A stretch of DNA of 64,000 bases from Chloroflexota bacterium (lineage in GTDB: Bacteria > Chloroflexota > Anaerolineae > UBA1429). The notes beneath the pieces are model-generated. The model ran no database searches. It was given only the letters and a program-made list of their open reading frames with translations, and was not told where the DNA came from. The position numbers were made by a program, and so were the translations under genes. Of this stretch, positions 56,069 to 64,000 are shown piece after piece (position 1 is the stretch's first letter; each line of letters opens with the position of its first letter). The stretch is from positions 62,001-126,000 of the forward strand of contig JAIOAW010000002.1 of NCBI GenBank assembly GCA_019873625.1. The letters run 5' to 3'.

Positions 56069-58591
56069 TCAGGGCGCTTGCACGGTGATCTGGCCCAGGC
56101 GCACATCGCGCCCCGTCGGCAGAAGGAAAGCGCGCCGCACCCAGAGGAACGGCCCCGAGGCGCGCTGAACCAAAAGGTGCAGCGAATGCGTCCCCGGAGC
56201 CGCCTCGGGCGGCACGGGAAGCGAGATCACGCCGTGCACGCGCGCGCCCACGGGCCAGTGGGTGGGCAAATCGGCCACGCCGGCCAGGGGGAAGGTTTCC
56301 GTATGCCATACGTGCCGGTTCGCATCGGCCCAATTCAGCACGAGAGACGCCTCCTCGCGCTGAGGGCGGTCGGCCTGCCAATAGACGTGCAGGGTGATAC
56401 GATCCCCAGGGCGCACAGCGGCCGGCCCGGCGCCATAGGCGATGAGCCTCAGCCCGCCCTGGAAGGCCCAACCGCCCCAGGGGCTATGGAGGCCTTCCGG
56501 CAGGGGGTAGTTCGTGGCCGCCGCTGTATCGGGGCGGATGATGGTGATGGGCGCAAGGAGGATATAGGGCGATTCCAGGCCCGTTGCCGCATCGCGGAAG
56601 GAAAGGGGCTGGGCATCCTCCCGCCGGTAAAGGATCACCTGGAGCCAATATTGGGCGGCCGGCGTATCCGCCGGGATGGGCAGGGCAGCCACGTGCTTGA
56701 CCGCTTGGCCCGGTTGCCACTCATCCGTAGGCCAAGAGGTGAGGAGGGGCTGGTCGGCCTGCGCCCAGATGGCCTCCCCTTGTATCAGGCGCAGCGAAAG
56801 GTGCACTTCGGGCAAGGGGCGCTCGACCGCCCAGGTGAAGGTGAGGCCGAGCGTTCCCCCGGCGGCCACCGGCCCGATGGGCGCACGCTCGCCGGATGTC
56901 GGCGCCTGCGCCTTCCCAATGGGGGCGCGTTGAACTTCTCCCATCTCATCCCAATAGCGGACTTCCGCCTGCGTAAGGCGCAAGAAAGGCTCAAAGGCCC
57001 CAAGCATACCTTCCGCGTTGACCTCCCGCACGACGGGGTTGGGGAGATAGGTATGGAGGGCAAGATGAAACCCCGCGCTAGGGAAGAGCACCGTGTTCTC
57101 GCGAAAGGTGTGCTCGTCAAGCCAGCGCTGGGTGAGGCCGTTGGGGTCGGTGAAGGCCCTCCGCGCGCTGACGTGCCAGATGCGCTCAGGCCCTTTGATG
57201 AGATGCGCCAATTCGCGCGAGAGATCGGCATAAGGCATCTTGCCGCGCGGCAAGGCGACGAGGGGCACCCTGCCGCGATAGTAATGCTCAAAGGCCGTGA
57301 GGCTCTCCGGCCCGGTGAGGAGGATGACATCTCCGGGGGCCGCGCGGGCTTCGACGTAACGCACCAGGCCGAGATAATCCTCTTTGCTCGCATAGTGCGG
57401 GTCATAAAAATAGCGCCCCGTGGAGTACATCATCAACGCGCAGGGAACCACCACGGCGAGCGCCCCCAGCCAAGCCTTTTTGCGCCAGAGGCCCTCGAGG
57501 GCGAGCGCCAACGTCAGATAGAAGGCCGGGCTAGAGGCCATCAGATAGCGGCTGTTCGTATAAAAGGGCACATAGTGAGAAATTGCCCAAATCAACCCGC
57601 TGGGCACGGCGATGTACCCAAGTAGGGCGTACCAGCCCACCGCGCGCCGTGCGGATAGCGAGGCCTCTATGGGGGGCGGCCAGGTCCATATGGAGGCGAG
57701 GCCTAACACCCCCAAGAGGCCAAAGGGGATGAGCAGGGGCCAATGCTTTGAGAAAACGACGGAAAGCCCGAGGCTGTAGGAATTCAGGGCATCTCGCAAG
57801 ATGATGGGCAGGGGCAGGAACTTGTCATAAACGCCGGGTGCAGGGATGAGACGGGGCAACTGCCACAAAAGGAAGAGGACAGCGACCGCCAAGGCGCCCA
57901 CACCGAGCCAGGCGAGGATGAGCGACCGCCGAGCGGGGAGCGCCGCGCGAGGCGGCCGGGGGCGCATCCTCCAGAGCACGAGGGCCAGCGCCGCCCAATA
58001 GACGAGCAAAAGGGCCGTGAGATAGTGCGTCACCAGGGCCGCGGCGGCGAGGAGGCTGAACCCCACGAACCCGAAGCGCCGAGCGTGCAAGGTGGCCTGC
58101 CACAGGCAAAGCGTCGCGGCCAAGGTAAGCGCCGTAACCATCGTATACATACGGGCCTCTTGGGCATACCATAGGTAAAAGGGCGAAAGGGCGCCCAAGA
58201 GCGCCGCCAAGAGGCCCGCCCGTGAATTCCTCAAGAGGCGACCAGCCCCATACAGGAGGGGCACCAGGAGGACGCCGAAAAGGGCCGAAGGGAGCCGCAA
58301 AGATACGTCCGACGCGCCGCCCAAAGAGATGGCGCCTTTGAGGAGAAGGAAATAGAGCGGAGGATGTTGATCAACCGTCCGAATGCCGGGAAAATCTATC
58401 CGCCCGGAGAGGAGGGTGCGCACGTCTTGCTGGGCGCGGTAGAGGCTGAGGCTCTCATCCCACCACAGGCTCTTTTCGCCGAGCCGCCAAGACATCAACG
58501 CCCAGGCGAGAAGGGTCAGCCCGATGACGAGCCAGCGGCGCCTATCCCACGGCACCGAGGGAGGGGCCTTCGGTTCAGTGAGGGGCCTCAC
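56069..58591 (-). CDS. ArnT/PMT-like (GT39-type) membrane glycosyltransferase with C-terminal extracytoplasmic domain
   Basis: LGEKSLWWDESLSLYRAQQDV (conserved DE), DQHPPLYFLLLKGAISLGGASDVSLRLPSALFG, LSPFYLWYAQEARMY. Confidence 0.88.
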   Translation of the reverse strand: MRPLTEPKAPPSVPWDRRRWLVIGLTLLAWALMSWRLGEKSLWWDESLSLYRAQQDVRTLLSGRIDFPGIRTVDQHPPLYFLLLKGAISLGGASDVSLRLPSALFGVLLVPLLYGAGRLLRNSRAGLLAALLGALSPFYLWYAQEARMYTMVTALTLAATLCLWQATLHARRFGFVGFSLLAAAALVTHYLTALLLVYWAALALVLWRMRPRPPRAALPARRSLILAWLGVGALAVAVLFLLWQLPRLIPAPGVYDKFLPLPIILRDALNSYSLGLSVVFSKHWPLLIPFGLLGVLGLASIWTWPPPIEASLSARRAVGWYALLGYIAVPSGLIWAISHYVPFYTNSRYLMASSPAFYLTLALALEGLWRKKAWLGALAVVVPCALMMYSTGRYFYDPHYASKEDYLGLVRYVEARAAPGDVILLTGPESLTAFEHYYRGRVPLVALPRGKMPYADLSRELAHLIKGPERIWHVSARRAFTDPNGLTQRWLDEHTFRENTVLFPSAGFHLALHTYLPNPVVREVNAEGMLGAFEPFLRLTQAEVRYWDEMGEVQRAPIGKAQAPTSGERAPIGPVAAGGTLGLTFTWAVERPLPEVHLSLRLIQGEAIWAQADQPLLTSWPTDEWQPGQAVKHVAALPIPADTPAAQYWLQVILYRREDAQPLSFRDAATGLESPYILLAPITIIRPDTAAATNYPLPEGLHSPWGGWAFQGGLRLIAYGAGPAAVRPGDRITLHVYWQADRPQREEASLVLNWADANRHVWHTETFPLAGVADLPTHWPVGARVHGVISLPVPPEAAPGTHSLHLLVQRASGPFLWVRRAFLLPTGRDVRLGQITVQAP

Positions 58592-60869
58592 CGGGTATCT
58601 CCTTCTGGCCCGGTTCGATATCCACGAACACGGGGCCGAGCGTCACGTAATCCGCCTCTGCATCATCCACCGGCAGGCGCTCGCCGTTCTCTAGGAGATA
58701 CCACCCCACTTGGAGGGTGTAGGGACCAGGCGCTGCGGTAGGTGGCAGATAAAGCGTATGCACATCTTGGACGGATTCACCCACCCGCCATAGGCTTGTG
58801 GGATAGTGCCCATCGAGAGGGGGACTATCTGCCTGGGCCACGATGCGGCCGTCTTTATCGAGCAGGTGGACGAACACCGTATAGTCAAGCGACATACGGC
58901 GCAAGGCCTTCCACACGAGCCGCACCTGCCACTGCGTGCCCACGGAGGGGTTGTTCGGATGGATGGTATATCCCTCCAAAAGGATGCGGCGGTCAAACGT
59001 CGCCCCCACAAGGCGTTCTGGGCGGTAGAGGACGTGATAGGGTGGCGCAAGGCGCACCACGGCGAGTTGGGGCGTGGCGCCCACGTTGCGCCCCTTGTAA
59101 TCTATGGCCTCGATGGTCTTTTCGACGGCCAGTTCGCTGACGCTCAGGCGCACCGAGGCCGCGGCCGGCGCGCGGGCATCCTCGGCGATGCGCACCTCAT
59201 AGTCATCCACCACCACCTCGCCGGGCAGCCACAAACGCGTGGAATAGTTTCCCCTTCCGGGGAACGATTTGACCTGGCCAATGGGCGAGGATCCGGGGCC
59301 AAGGAGGAAGACGGTAAAGTAATAATCCGTTTCGATGCGCTTGCGCGTCGTCCAATACAGGCGCAAGCGGAGCGTTCTGCCCACGGTTACGCTTTCTTGG
59401 TCGAGGCTGTAGCCGAGGAGAAAGAGATCGTCCCCAAACGAGAGGTCAAGTTGGCGCATATCGGGGGGGAGGCTCTCCAGAGCGAGGCGTGGCGGTTGGG
59501 CGTAAGTCGGGGCGATGAACAAATCGGGCGAAAGGCCGGCCAGAAGGCTCATCCCCAGGGCTACGGCGCTCGCCACCCATCGCGGGTGCCACTTTGGGGC
59601 CCAAGCCGAAAGGCCGCCGTATAGGAGAAAGGCTATTGGGCCGATGGCCGGGTACAAAAGCGCCCCCTGGGGCCAAACCCGGAACCCCGTGCGCGCCCAC
59701 GCCACAAGGGCCACTAGGACCAGGCTCAGGCAAGGGAGGGAGAGCACTTCTCCCAGTCGGCGCCTGGCCGGAATGCCGAGCCACGCCATCAGGGCGAGGA
59801 AGACCAAGCCGCCCCCCAAGCAGGCGATGACCAACACGGCAACCACAGAGTAGAACCATGGCTCCGCGGGGACGTTATACCAGCCAAAGACCCCCCAATA
59901 AGAGGCGATCAAATCTCCCAAGGCCCCTAGGATGTCCTTGCCTGGATGAGGGGCGATCGCCTCCAAGGCGCTCGCGCTGAATGGCAGCCCTCGCCGCCAA
60001 GCGCTGCCATACCACCACGCGGCCCCGGCAAGGGCGAGCGCGAAGGAGACCGCCCACGCGACGTTCACCTTGGTGCGCTCCGCCGCCGGCTCTTTTTGGC
60101 GAAGCACATAGGCTACAGGCACTATGCCCAAGGCCGCGAGGCCGCCCCGGCCCGCGAGTACGGCCAGCCCCGCCGCCAGGCCAAGGCCTATGGCCCAAAG
60201 GCCCCCGGCGCGTACCCCTTTCTGGAGGCGCACAGCGAGGTAAAGCGTCAAAGAGACGAGGGACGTCGTCAGTGCCGTGTTATTCGCCGTGCTCGCCATA
60301 AAGAGAAAGCCCGGTGTAAAGGCCGCGATGGCCGTCGCGCCGAAGGCAATATCAGGGCGGCTCGGCACGAGCGCACGAAAAGCGCCGTACAGGGCGAGGA
60401 GAGCCAAGGCCCCACAGGCTAACGACAGGGCGCGCAGCCGATGCACCGCTGCCGAAACGCCCGTGTAAGGGGGCGGCTCGGCCGGCGTAAGGTGCAAAAT
60501 GGCATTGCGGTTCCCCAAGGCGGAGAAGTCTCCGAGGGTGGCCCACGGGTTCAGCCGATAGGGCGTCTGGTCGTTTGAAATCTCGACCCCTTTGACGACC
60601 CAGGCGCCCAACAGGTAGTACAATGGGGGTTCCGCCGGGTTGCGGGTCGAACGCCAAGCCGCTCGGAGATCCGCGAGCGCTGGCGAGGGGCGATTCCCCG
60701 CAAGGCGCTCGACCTCCAAATAGTGCCATGGCTCCGCCGGGGCCTCGAAAACGGGCACCTTGATGGCATAGAGGGCGCCCAGAGCCAGGAAGGCCGCCAC
60801 CAAAAGGGCGATTGGGCCGCCCCTCTTGAGAACGTATAGACTTTCGGCGAACGCCGTTTTACTGCTCAA
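58575..60869 (-). CDS. Large multi-TM membrane protein, GT39/DUF2142-like, with C-terminal beta-rich domain
   Basis: FEAPAEPWHYLEVERLAGNRP...NPAEPPLYYLLGAWV; ITPGFLFMASTANNTAL-type loop (TPGFLFMASTANNTALTTSLV); overlaps the downstream gene. Confidence 0.75.
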   Translation of the reverse strand: MSSKTAFAESLYVLKRGGPIALLVAAFLALGALYAIKVPVFEAPAEPWHYLEVERLAGNRPSPALADLRAAWRSTRNPAEPPLYYLLGAWVVKGVEISNDQTPYRLNPWATLGDFSALGNRNAILHLTPAEPPPYTGVSAAVHRLRALSLACGALALLALYGAFRALVPSRPDIAFGATAIAAFTPGFLFMASTANNTALTTSLVSLTLYLAVRLQKGVRAGGLWAIGLGLAAGLAVLAGRGGLAALGIVPVAYVLRQKEPAAERTKVNVAWAVSFALALAGAAWWYGSAWRRGLPFSASALEAIAPHPGKDILGALGDLIASYWGVFGWYNVPAEPWFYSVVAVLVIACLGGGLVFLALMAWLGIPARRRLGEVLSLPCLSLVLVALVAWARTGFRVWPQGALLYPAIGPIAFLLYGGLSAWAPKWHPRWVASAVALGMSLLAGLSPDLFIAPTYAQPPRLALESLPPDMRQLDLSFGDDLFLLGYSLDQESVTVGRTLRLRLYWTTRKRIETDYYFTVFLLGPGSSPIGQVKSFPGRGNYSTRLWLPGEVVVDDYEVRIAEDARAPAAASVRLSVSELAVEKTIEAIDYKGRNVGATPQLAVVRLAPPYHVLYRPERLVGATFDRRILLEGYTIHPNNPSVGTQWQVRLVWKALRRMSLDYTVFVHLLDKDGRIVAQADSPPLDGHYPTSLWRVGESVQDVHTLYLPPTAAPGPYTLQVGWYLLENGERLPVDDAEADYVTLGPVFVDIEPGQKEIPGEAPH

Positions 60870-60894
60870 GGCAGACCTCGCCTACCCAAGGGAA

Positions 60895-63687
60895 TCATTC
60901 TACCGTGACGGCATCCAACAGGAGGAGCCGCGAATCGCCGCGAGGCGTCTTGACGCGCTGGCCCGTCAAAGGATCGTACAACCCCACCTCGATGAGCGCT
61001 GGGCCGCGATAGACCGTATCTACCCACTCCAAAGTGTGCCGATCCACGATGTATTCGCCTTCTACCCAACCCGTGGTGGGCCGTTCCCCGCTAGCCGGTG
61101 GGCCATCATGCTGGGCGATGAGGCGACCATCCTTGCTAAGGAGGTGGGTAAAGACGACATATTCGACCTCCGAAGGGCCGGAGGCCCTCCAGTACAGGGT
61201 CAGCACGAATTCGCCGCCGGCCCGCACCGTGGTGGTCGAAAGGTCATACCCTGCCAGCGTGCCCGCCTGCGTCAGGGGCATCTCCGCGCGGCGCTGCATT
61301 GGGGGCGGCGAGTAGGTCCGCGGCACGGCCTCTACCTCCACCTGGCCAAGGGGAATGGGCTTTTCGCCGGGCACGGCTATCTGCACCGTGACCGTGCCGC
61401 TGGGCAAGGTGGGGGGCACGACGAGATCTCGCCAATCGAGCACCGTTTCGCCGGGCGCCCAAGTGCTCGTAGGGTACAGGCCGTATACGGGCGCCGCCTC
61501 TTGCGCGGCAACGACCTGCCCATCGTACACGAGTTGCAAGGCAGGCCAATAATCTTCAAGAGGCCCTTCGCCCATATGGCGCCACTCCAAAAGGGCCGAA
61601 AGGCGCTCCCCGGTGCGGTAATGGGTGCGCTCCAGCCGGTAGGCGTTTAGCGCCAGCCCCGGCGCGGCGAGCGGCGCTTGAGGGAACGCCGTCAGCCCCA
61701 GGCGTTCGCGATCCACAAGGCGCCTCGGCGCGCGGCCCAGGGCCGGCGTCAGGGCGATTTCTCCGAGCGAAAACGTTTTGCCCGCTGGGGCGCCGGCGAT
61801 ATCTAGCACGTCCAGGCCGGCCAGGTCCCCTTCATAGTACACGCCCACGGTGAGTTCATATTCGAGCGGCGCCGTGCCCGGCGGGATGAACACCGTGTAA
61901 TAGTTCGTGACCTCGCTCCCTTCGGGCCAGAGGGAGGTGCCCCGGCCGCGAGCATCGCGCAAGATTTGGTCGCGCCGCGCCAGTACGCGCCCGGCGCGAT
62001 CCGCAAGGGATAGGGCCACCTTGTAGTCGTGTTGAAGCGCCCCCTCTTTGCGCCATGTCATCGCGACGGTCGTCGCCTCATCGGCGGGCACCCAGGTCTG
62101 CACCTCGGCCTCGACCAAACGGAGAGGCCCAAAGTGCACATCGTAGCGGCGAGATAGGATGGCCGGCTCCTCTTCATCTATGGCATAAAGGAAGACGGTG
62201 TACCCCGGCAGGTGATACTCAGAAAGGAGCGTCCCAGCGCGCTCCAAGAGGAAGGGCAAGAGGCCGCGGCGATCCACATCGGCCTGGCCCCACCAGACGA
62301 GCGCCGCTTGAGAGCGCCCTTTGAGCGCCGTCTCGACAAGTTGAATGGCGCCCTCCGGGTCCTCATCCACGATGGGGTATAAATCCGTCAGGCCGCTGCC
62401 GCGCAGATAGTAGCGCAAGGCCCACTCGCTGTGGCTCATCAAGACGACGCTGCCCGGCGCGAGGTGCTCTTTCAGGAAGGCGGCCGTGCCGCGCGCGTCG
62501 TCGCGGTCATAGTAGTGATCCGTCATCAAGGCATACTCCGCCAGGCCAAAGGCCCCTAGCCAGAGGGCCGCGATGAGCGCGGCGAGGGGCCAGGCCCCTT
62601 TGGCTAGGCGTGGGATGAGCACCCCTTCGCGCGCGAGGAGCACGATGAGCGGCAAGATCACCATAAGCACGTAACGGGGATGATAGCCCGGCCGGAGGCG
62701 CATCAAGGTGTACACGCCGAGTAAAGGCAAGGCGAACTGGGCGATGAGATAGAGGACGGCCTCTCGCCGAGGGTCCCGGACGAGCAAGGGAAGCATCCCC
62801 AACGAAAAGCCCCCCAACGCCAGGAAGGTGAACAGGCGATAGAGCGGCTCCCGGCCATAGAGGGCGATATGCCCCCCGAGGAGGAACGACCACGAACTTG
62901 TGAAAAAGGGACCGAGGGCGGGGGAAAACTGGGCAAGCGTGGTGTGCGTGGCGGCCCGTTGGAGCGTGACGGGCAGCCACGGCAAATAGGCCAAGAGGAC
63001 GCACCCCTGGCTCGCAAGCCAGAGGAGCAGCGGGCGTAAGCCCTCCTTCTTGGCCCGCAGGGCGAGCCGAGCCGCAAGCCAGATGTTCAGCGCGGCCAGG
63101 GCAAAGACGGCAAAAAAGTGCGTATAGAGCGCCAAGGCCTCAAGCGTAACGAGGGCGGCCCAATGCGGGGCCTTCCAAGGGGCCTTGCCCGTGCCATAGT
63201 GGTAGAAAAGGCCCAATAGCGCCGCCAGGCACGCCGTGAGGAGCGTATACATACGCATCTCTTGGGAATAGACGATGTGCGCCGGCGCTATGGCGAGGAA
63301 AGCGGCTGCGAGAAGGCCCGTTGGGCGGTCAAACAGGCGCCTGCCCGCATCATACAGGGCGAGGATCGTCAGACCCCCCAAAATGACCGAGAGCGCCCGC
63401 AAGGCCCAAACGCTTTGGCCCACCAAACGCCCCCAGGCGATGAGCAAAAGGTAATAACCGGGGGGGTGCGGGTCGGCGAATTCTTGGAGGCGCACCAGGG
63501 CGCGAGCCGGCGCTTCGTGCGCGAGTTCGATGCTCCACCCCTCGTCATACCAGATGCTTTGGGCATCCAACCGGTAGAGGCGCACGGCAAGCCCCACAAG
63601 GAGGATGATGCCCAAGGCGGCGGTCCACCGCCATGCGCTCGCTTGGGGATGGGCGGTCTGCCGGGCTTTGGCCGTTGCGCTCGTCAT
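60895..63687 (-). CDS. ArnT/PMT-like (GT39-type) membrane glycosyltransferase with long C-terminal domain
   Basis: LDAQSIWYDEGWSIELAHE, DPHPPGYYLLLIAWGRLVGQSVWALRALSVILG, IAPAHIVYSQEMRMYTLLT. Confidence 0.88.
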   Translation of the reverse strand: MTSATAKARQTAHPQASAWRWTAALGIILLVGLAVRLYRLDAQSIWYDEGWSIELAHEAPARALVRLQEFADPHPPGYYLLLIAWGRLVGQSVWALRALSVILGGLTILALYDAGRRLFDRPTGLLAAAFLAIAPAHIVYSQEMRMYTLLTACLAALLGLFYHYGTGKAPWKAPHWAALVTLEALALYTHFFAVFALAALNIWLAARLALRAKKEGLRPLLLWLASQGCVLLAYLPWLPVTLQRAATHTTLAQFSPALGPFFTSSWSFLLGGHIALYGREPLYRLFTFLALGGFSLGMLPLLVRDPRREAVLYLIAQFALPLLGVYTLMRLRPGYHPRYVLMVILPLIVLLAREGVLIPRLAKGAWPLAALIAALWLGAFGLAEYALMTDHYYDRDDARGTAAFLKEHLAPGSVVLMSHSEWALRYYLRGSGLTDLYPIVDEDPEGAIQLVETALKGRSQAALVWWGQADVDRRGLLPFLLERAGTLLSEYHLPGYTVFLYAIDEEEPAILSRRYDVHFGPLRLVEAEVQTWVPADEATTVAMTWRKEGALQHDYKVALSLADRAGRVLARRDQILRDARGRGTSLWPEGSEVTNYYTVFIPPGTAPLEYELTVGVYYEGDLAGLDVLDIAGAPAGKTFSLGEIALTPALGRAPRRLVDRERLGLTAFPQAPLAAPGLALNAYRLERTHYRTGERLSALLEWRHMGEGPLEDYWPALQLVYDGQVVAAQEAAPVYGLYPTSTWAPGETVLDWRDLVVPPTLPSGTVTVQIAVPGEKPIPLGQVEVEAVPRTYSPPPMQRRAEMPLTQAGTLAGYDLSTTTVRAGGEFVLTLYWRASGPSEVEYVVFTHLLSKDGRLIAQHDGPPASGERPTTGWVEGEYIVDRHTLEWVDTVYRGPALIEVGLYDPLTGQRVKTPRGDSRLLLLDAVTVE

Positions 63688-64000
63688 ACGGGCATTCGCT
63701 CGCGAAGGGTTTCGTCATAGAGTTGCAGGGTGCGCTTGGCGATCTCTTCCCACCGAAAACGGCGCGATAGGGCGCGCGCCCCGTCGCGCAGCCTGGCGCG
63801 GAGTGCCGGATCATCGGCCAAGCGCATAATCGCCTCAGCGAGGCGGTTGGGTTCGCCCGGCGGCACGAGGAAGATGTTTTCGCCGTGGACGAGTTCGCTC
63901 ATCGGGATGCGCGGCTGCGTGCTCACGATGGGCAAACCGTGGGCCAAAGCGGCCATCAGGCTCCCACGGCGGAAGGAGACGCCATCTCGATAGGGGAGCA
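63684..64000 (-). CDS. Glycosyltransferase family 4, C-terminal part, truncated by the window edge
   Basis: LPYRDGVSFRRGSLMAALAHGLPIVSTQPRIPMSELVHGENIFLVPPGEPNRLAEAIMRLADDPALRARL; frame open to 64000 on the reverse strand. Confidence 0.85.
   Translation of the reverse strand, partial: LPYRDGVSFRRGSLMAALAHGLPIVSTQPRIPMSELVHGENIFLVPPGEPNRLAEAIMRLADDPALRARLRDGARALSRRFRWEEIAKRTLQLYDETLRERMPV

Noticed and set aside
1-64000. Mobile elements, prophage, restriction or antiphage systems, tRNA/rRNA
   Set aside because: No transposase, integrase, phage structural, nuclease-defence or tRNA-like sequences were recognised; the ATPase duplication has no flanking terminal repeats that I could find.

Overview
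This is a 64 kb GC-rich bacterial chromosomal segment. The gene content (split glutamate synthase, bactofilin, DUF2089, GT39-like and Thr/Pro-linker glycoside hydrolase proteins) suggests Chloroflexota or Anaerolineae-like ancestry; that placement is inference only. I found no rRNA, tRNA, CRISPR array, transposase or prophage. The dense coding content includes: an MFS transporter (cut by the left edge) and a PHP protein; UDP-sugar dehydrogenase; an RRM RNA-binding protein with a structured leader; a duplicated Ca2+-type P-ATPase / thioredoxin-CcdA cassette; DegV and RecJ; a nitrogen-assimilation block (split GOGAT in five genes, nadE, carAB, PucR regulator, glnA); two related glycoside-hydrolase-like surface proteins and a GH2 enzyme; a response regulator, a histidine kinase and a Ser/Thr kinase-AAA-TPR protein; folK/folP; Etf beta/alpha; MoxR/DUF58/DUF4129; a RarA fusion, DUF4446, bactofilin and a degenerate HAD protein; a DUF2089/GNAT/short regulator operon; and three giant membrane glycosyltransferase-like proteins plus a GT4 cut by the right edge. 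The most interesting observations are: (1) two tandem P-type ATPase genes with about 2.1 kb of apparently identical sequence next to a diverged C-terminal half that contains a 107-bp identical island, which looks like gene conversion; (2) a decayed thioredoxin relic between the two ATPases; (3) a shared TGTGC-N5-GCACA inverted repeat upstream of both the GOGAT operon and glnA, a candidate nitrogen operator; (4) a consensus promoter driving a structured leader or ncRNA before the RRM gene; (5) a pair of diverged small paralogous proteins of unknown function; and (6) pseudo-enzyme domains (GH18-like, HAD/GmhB-like).
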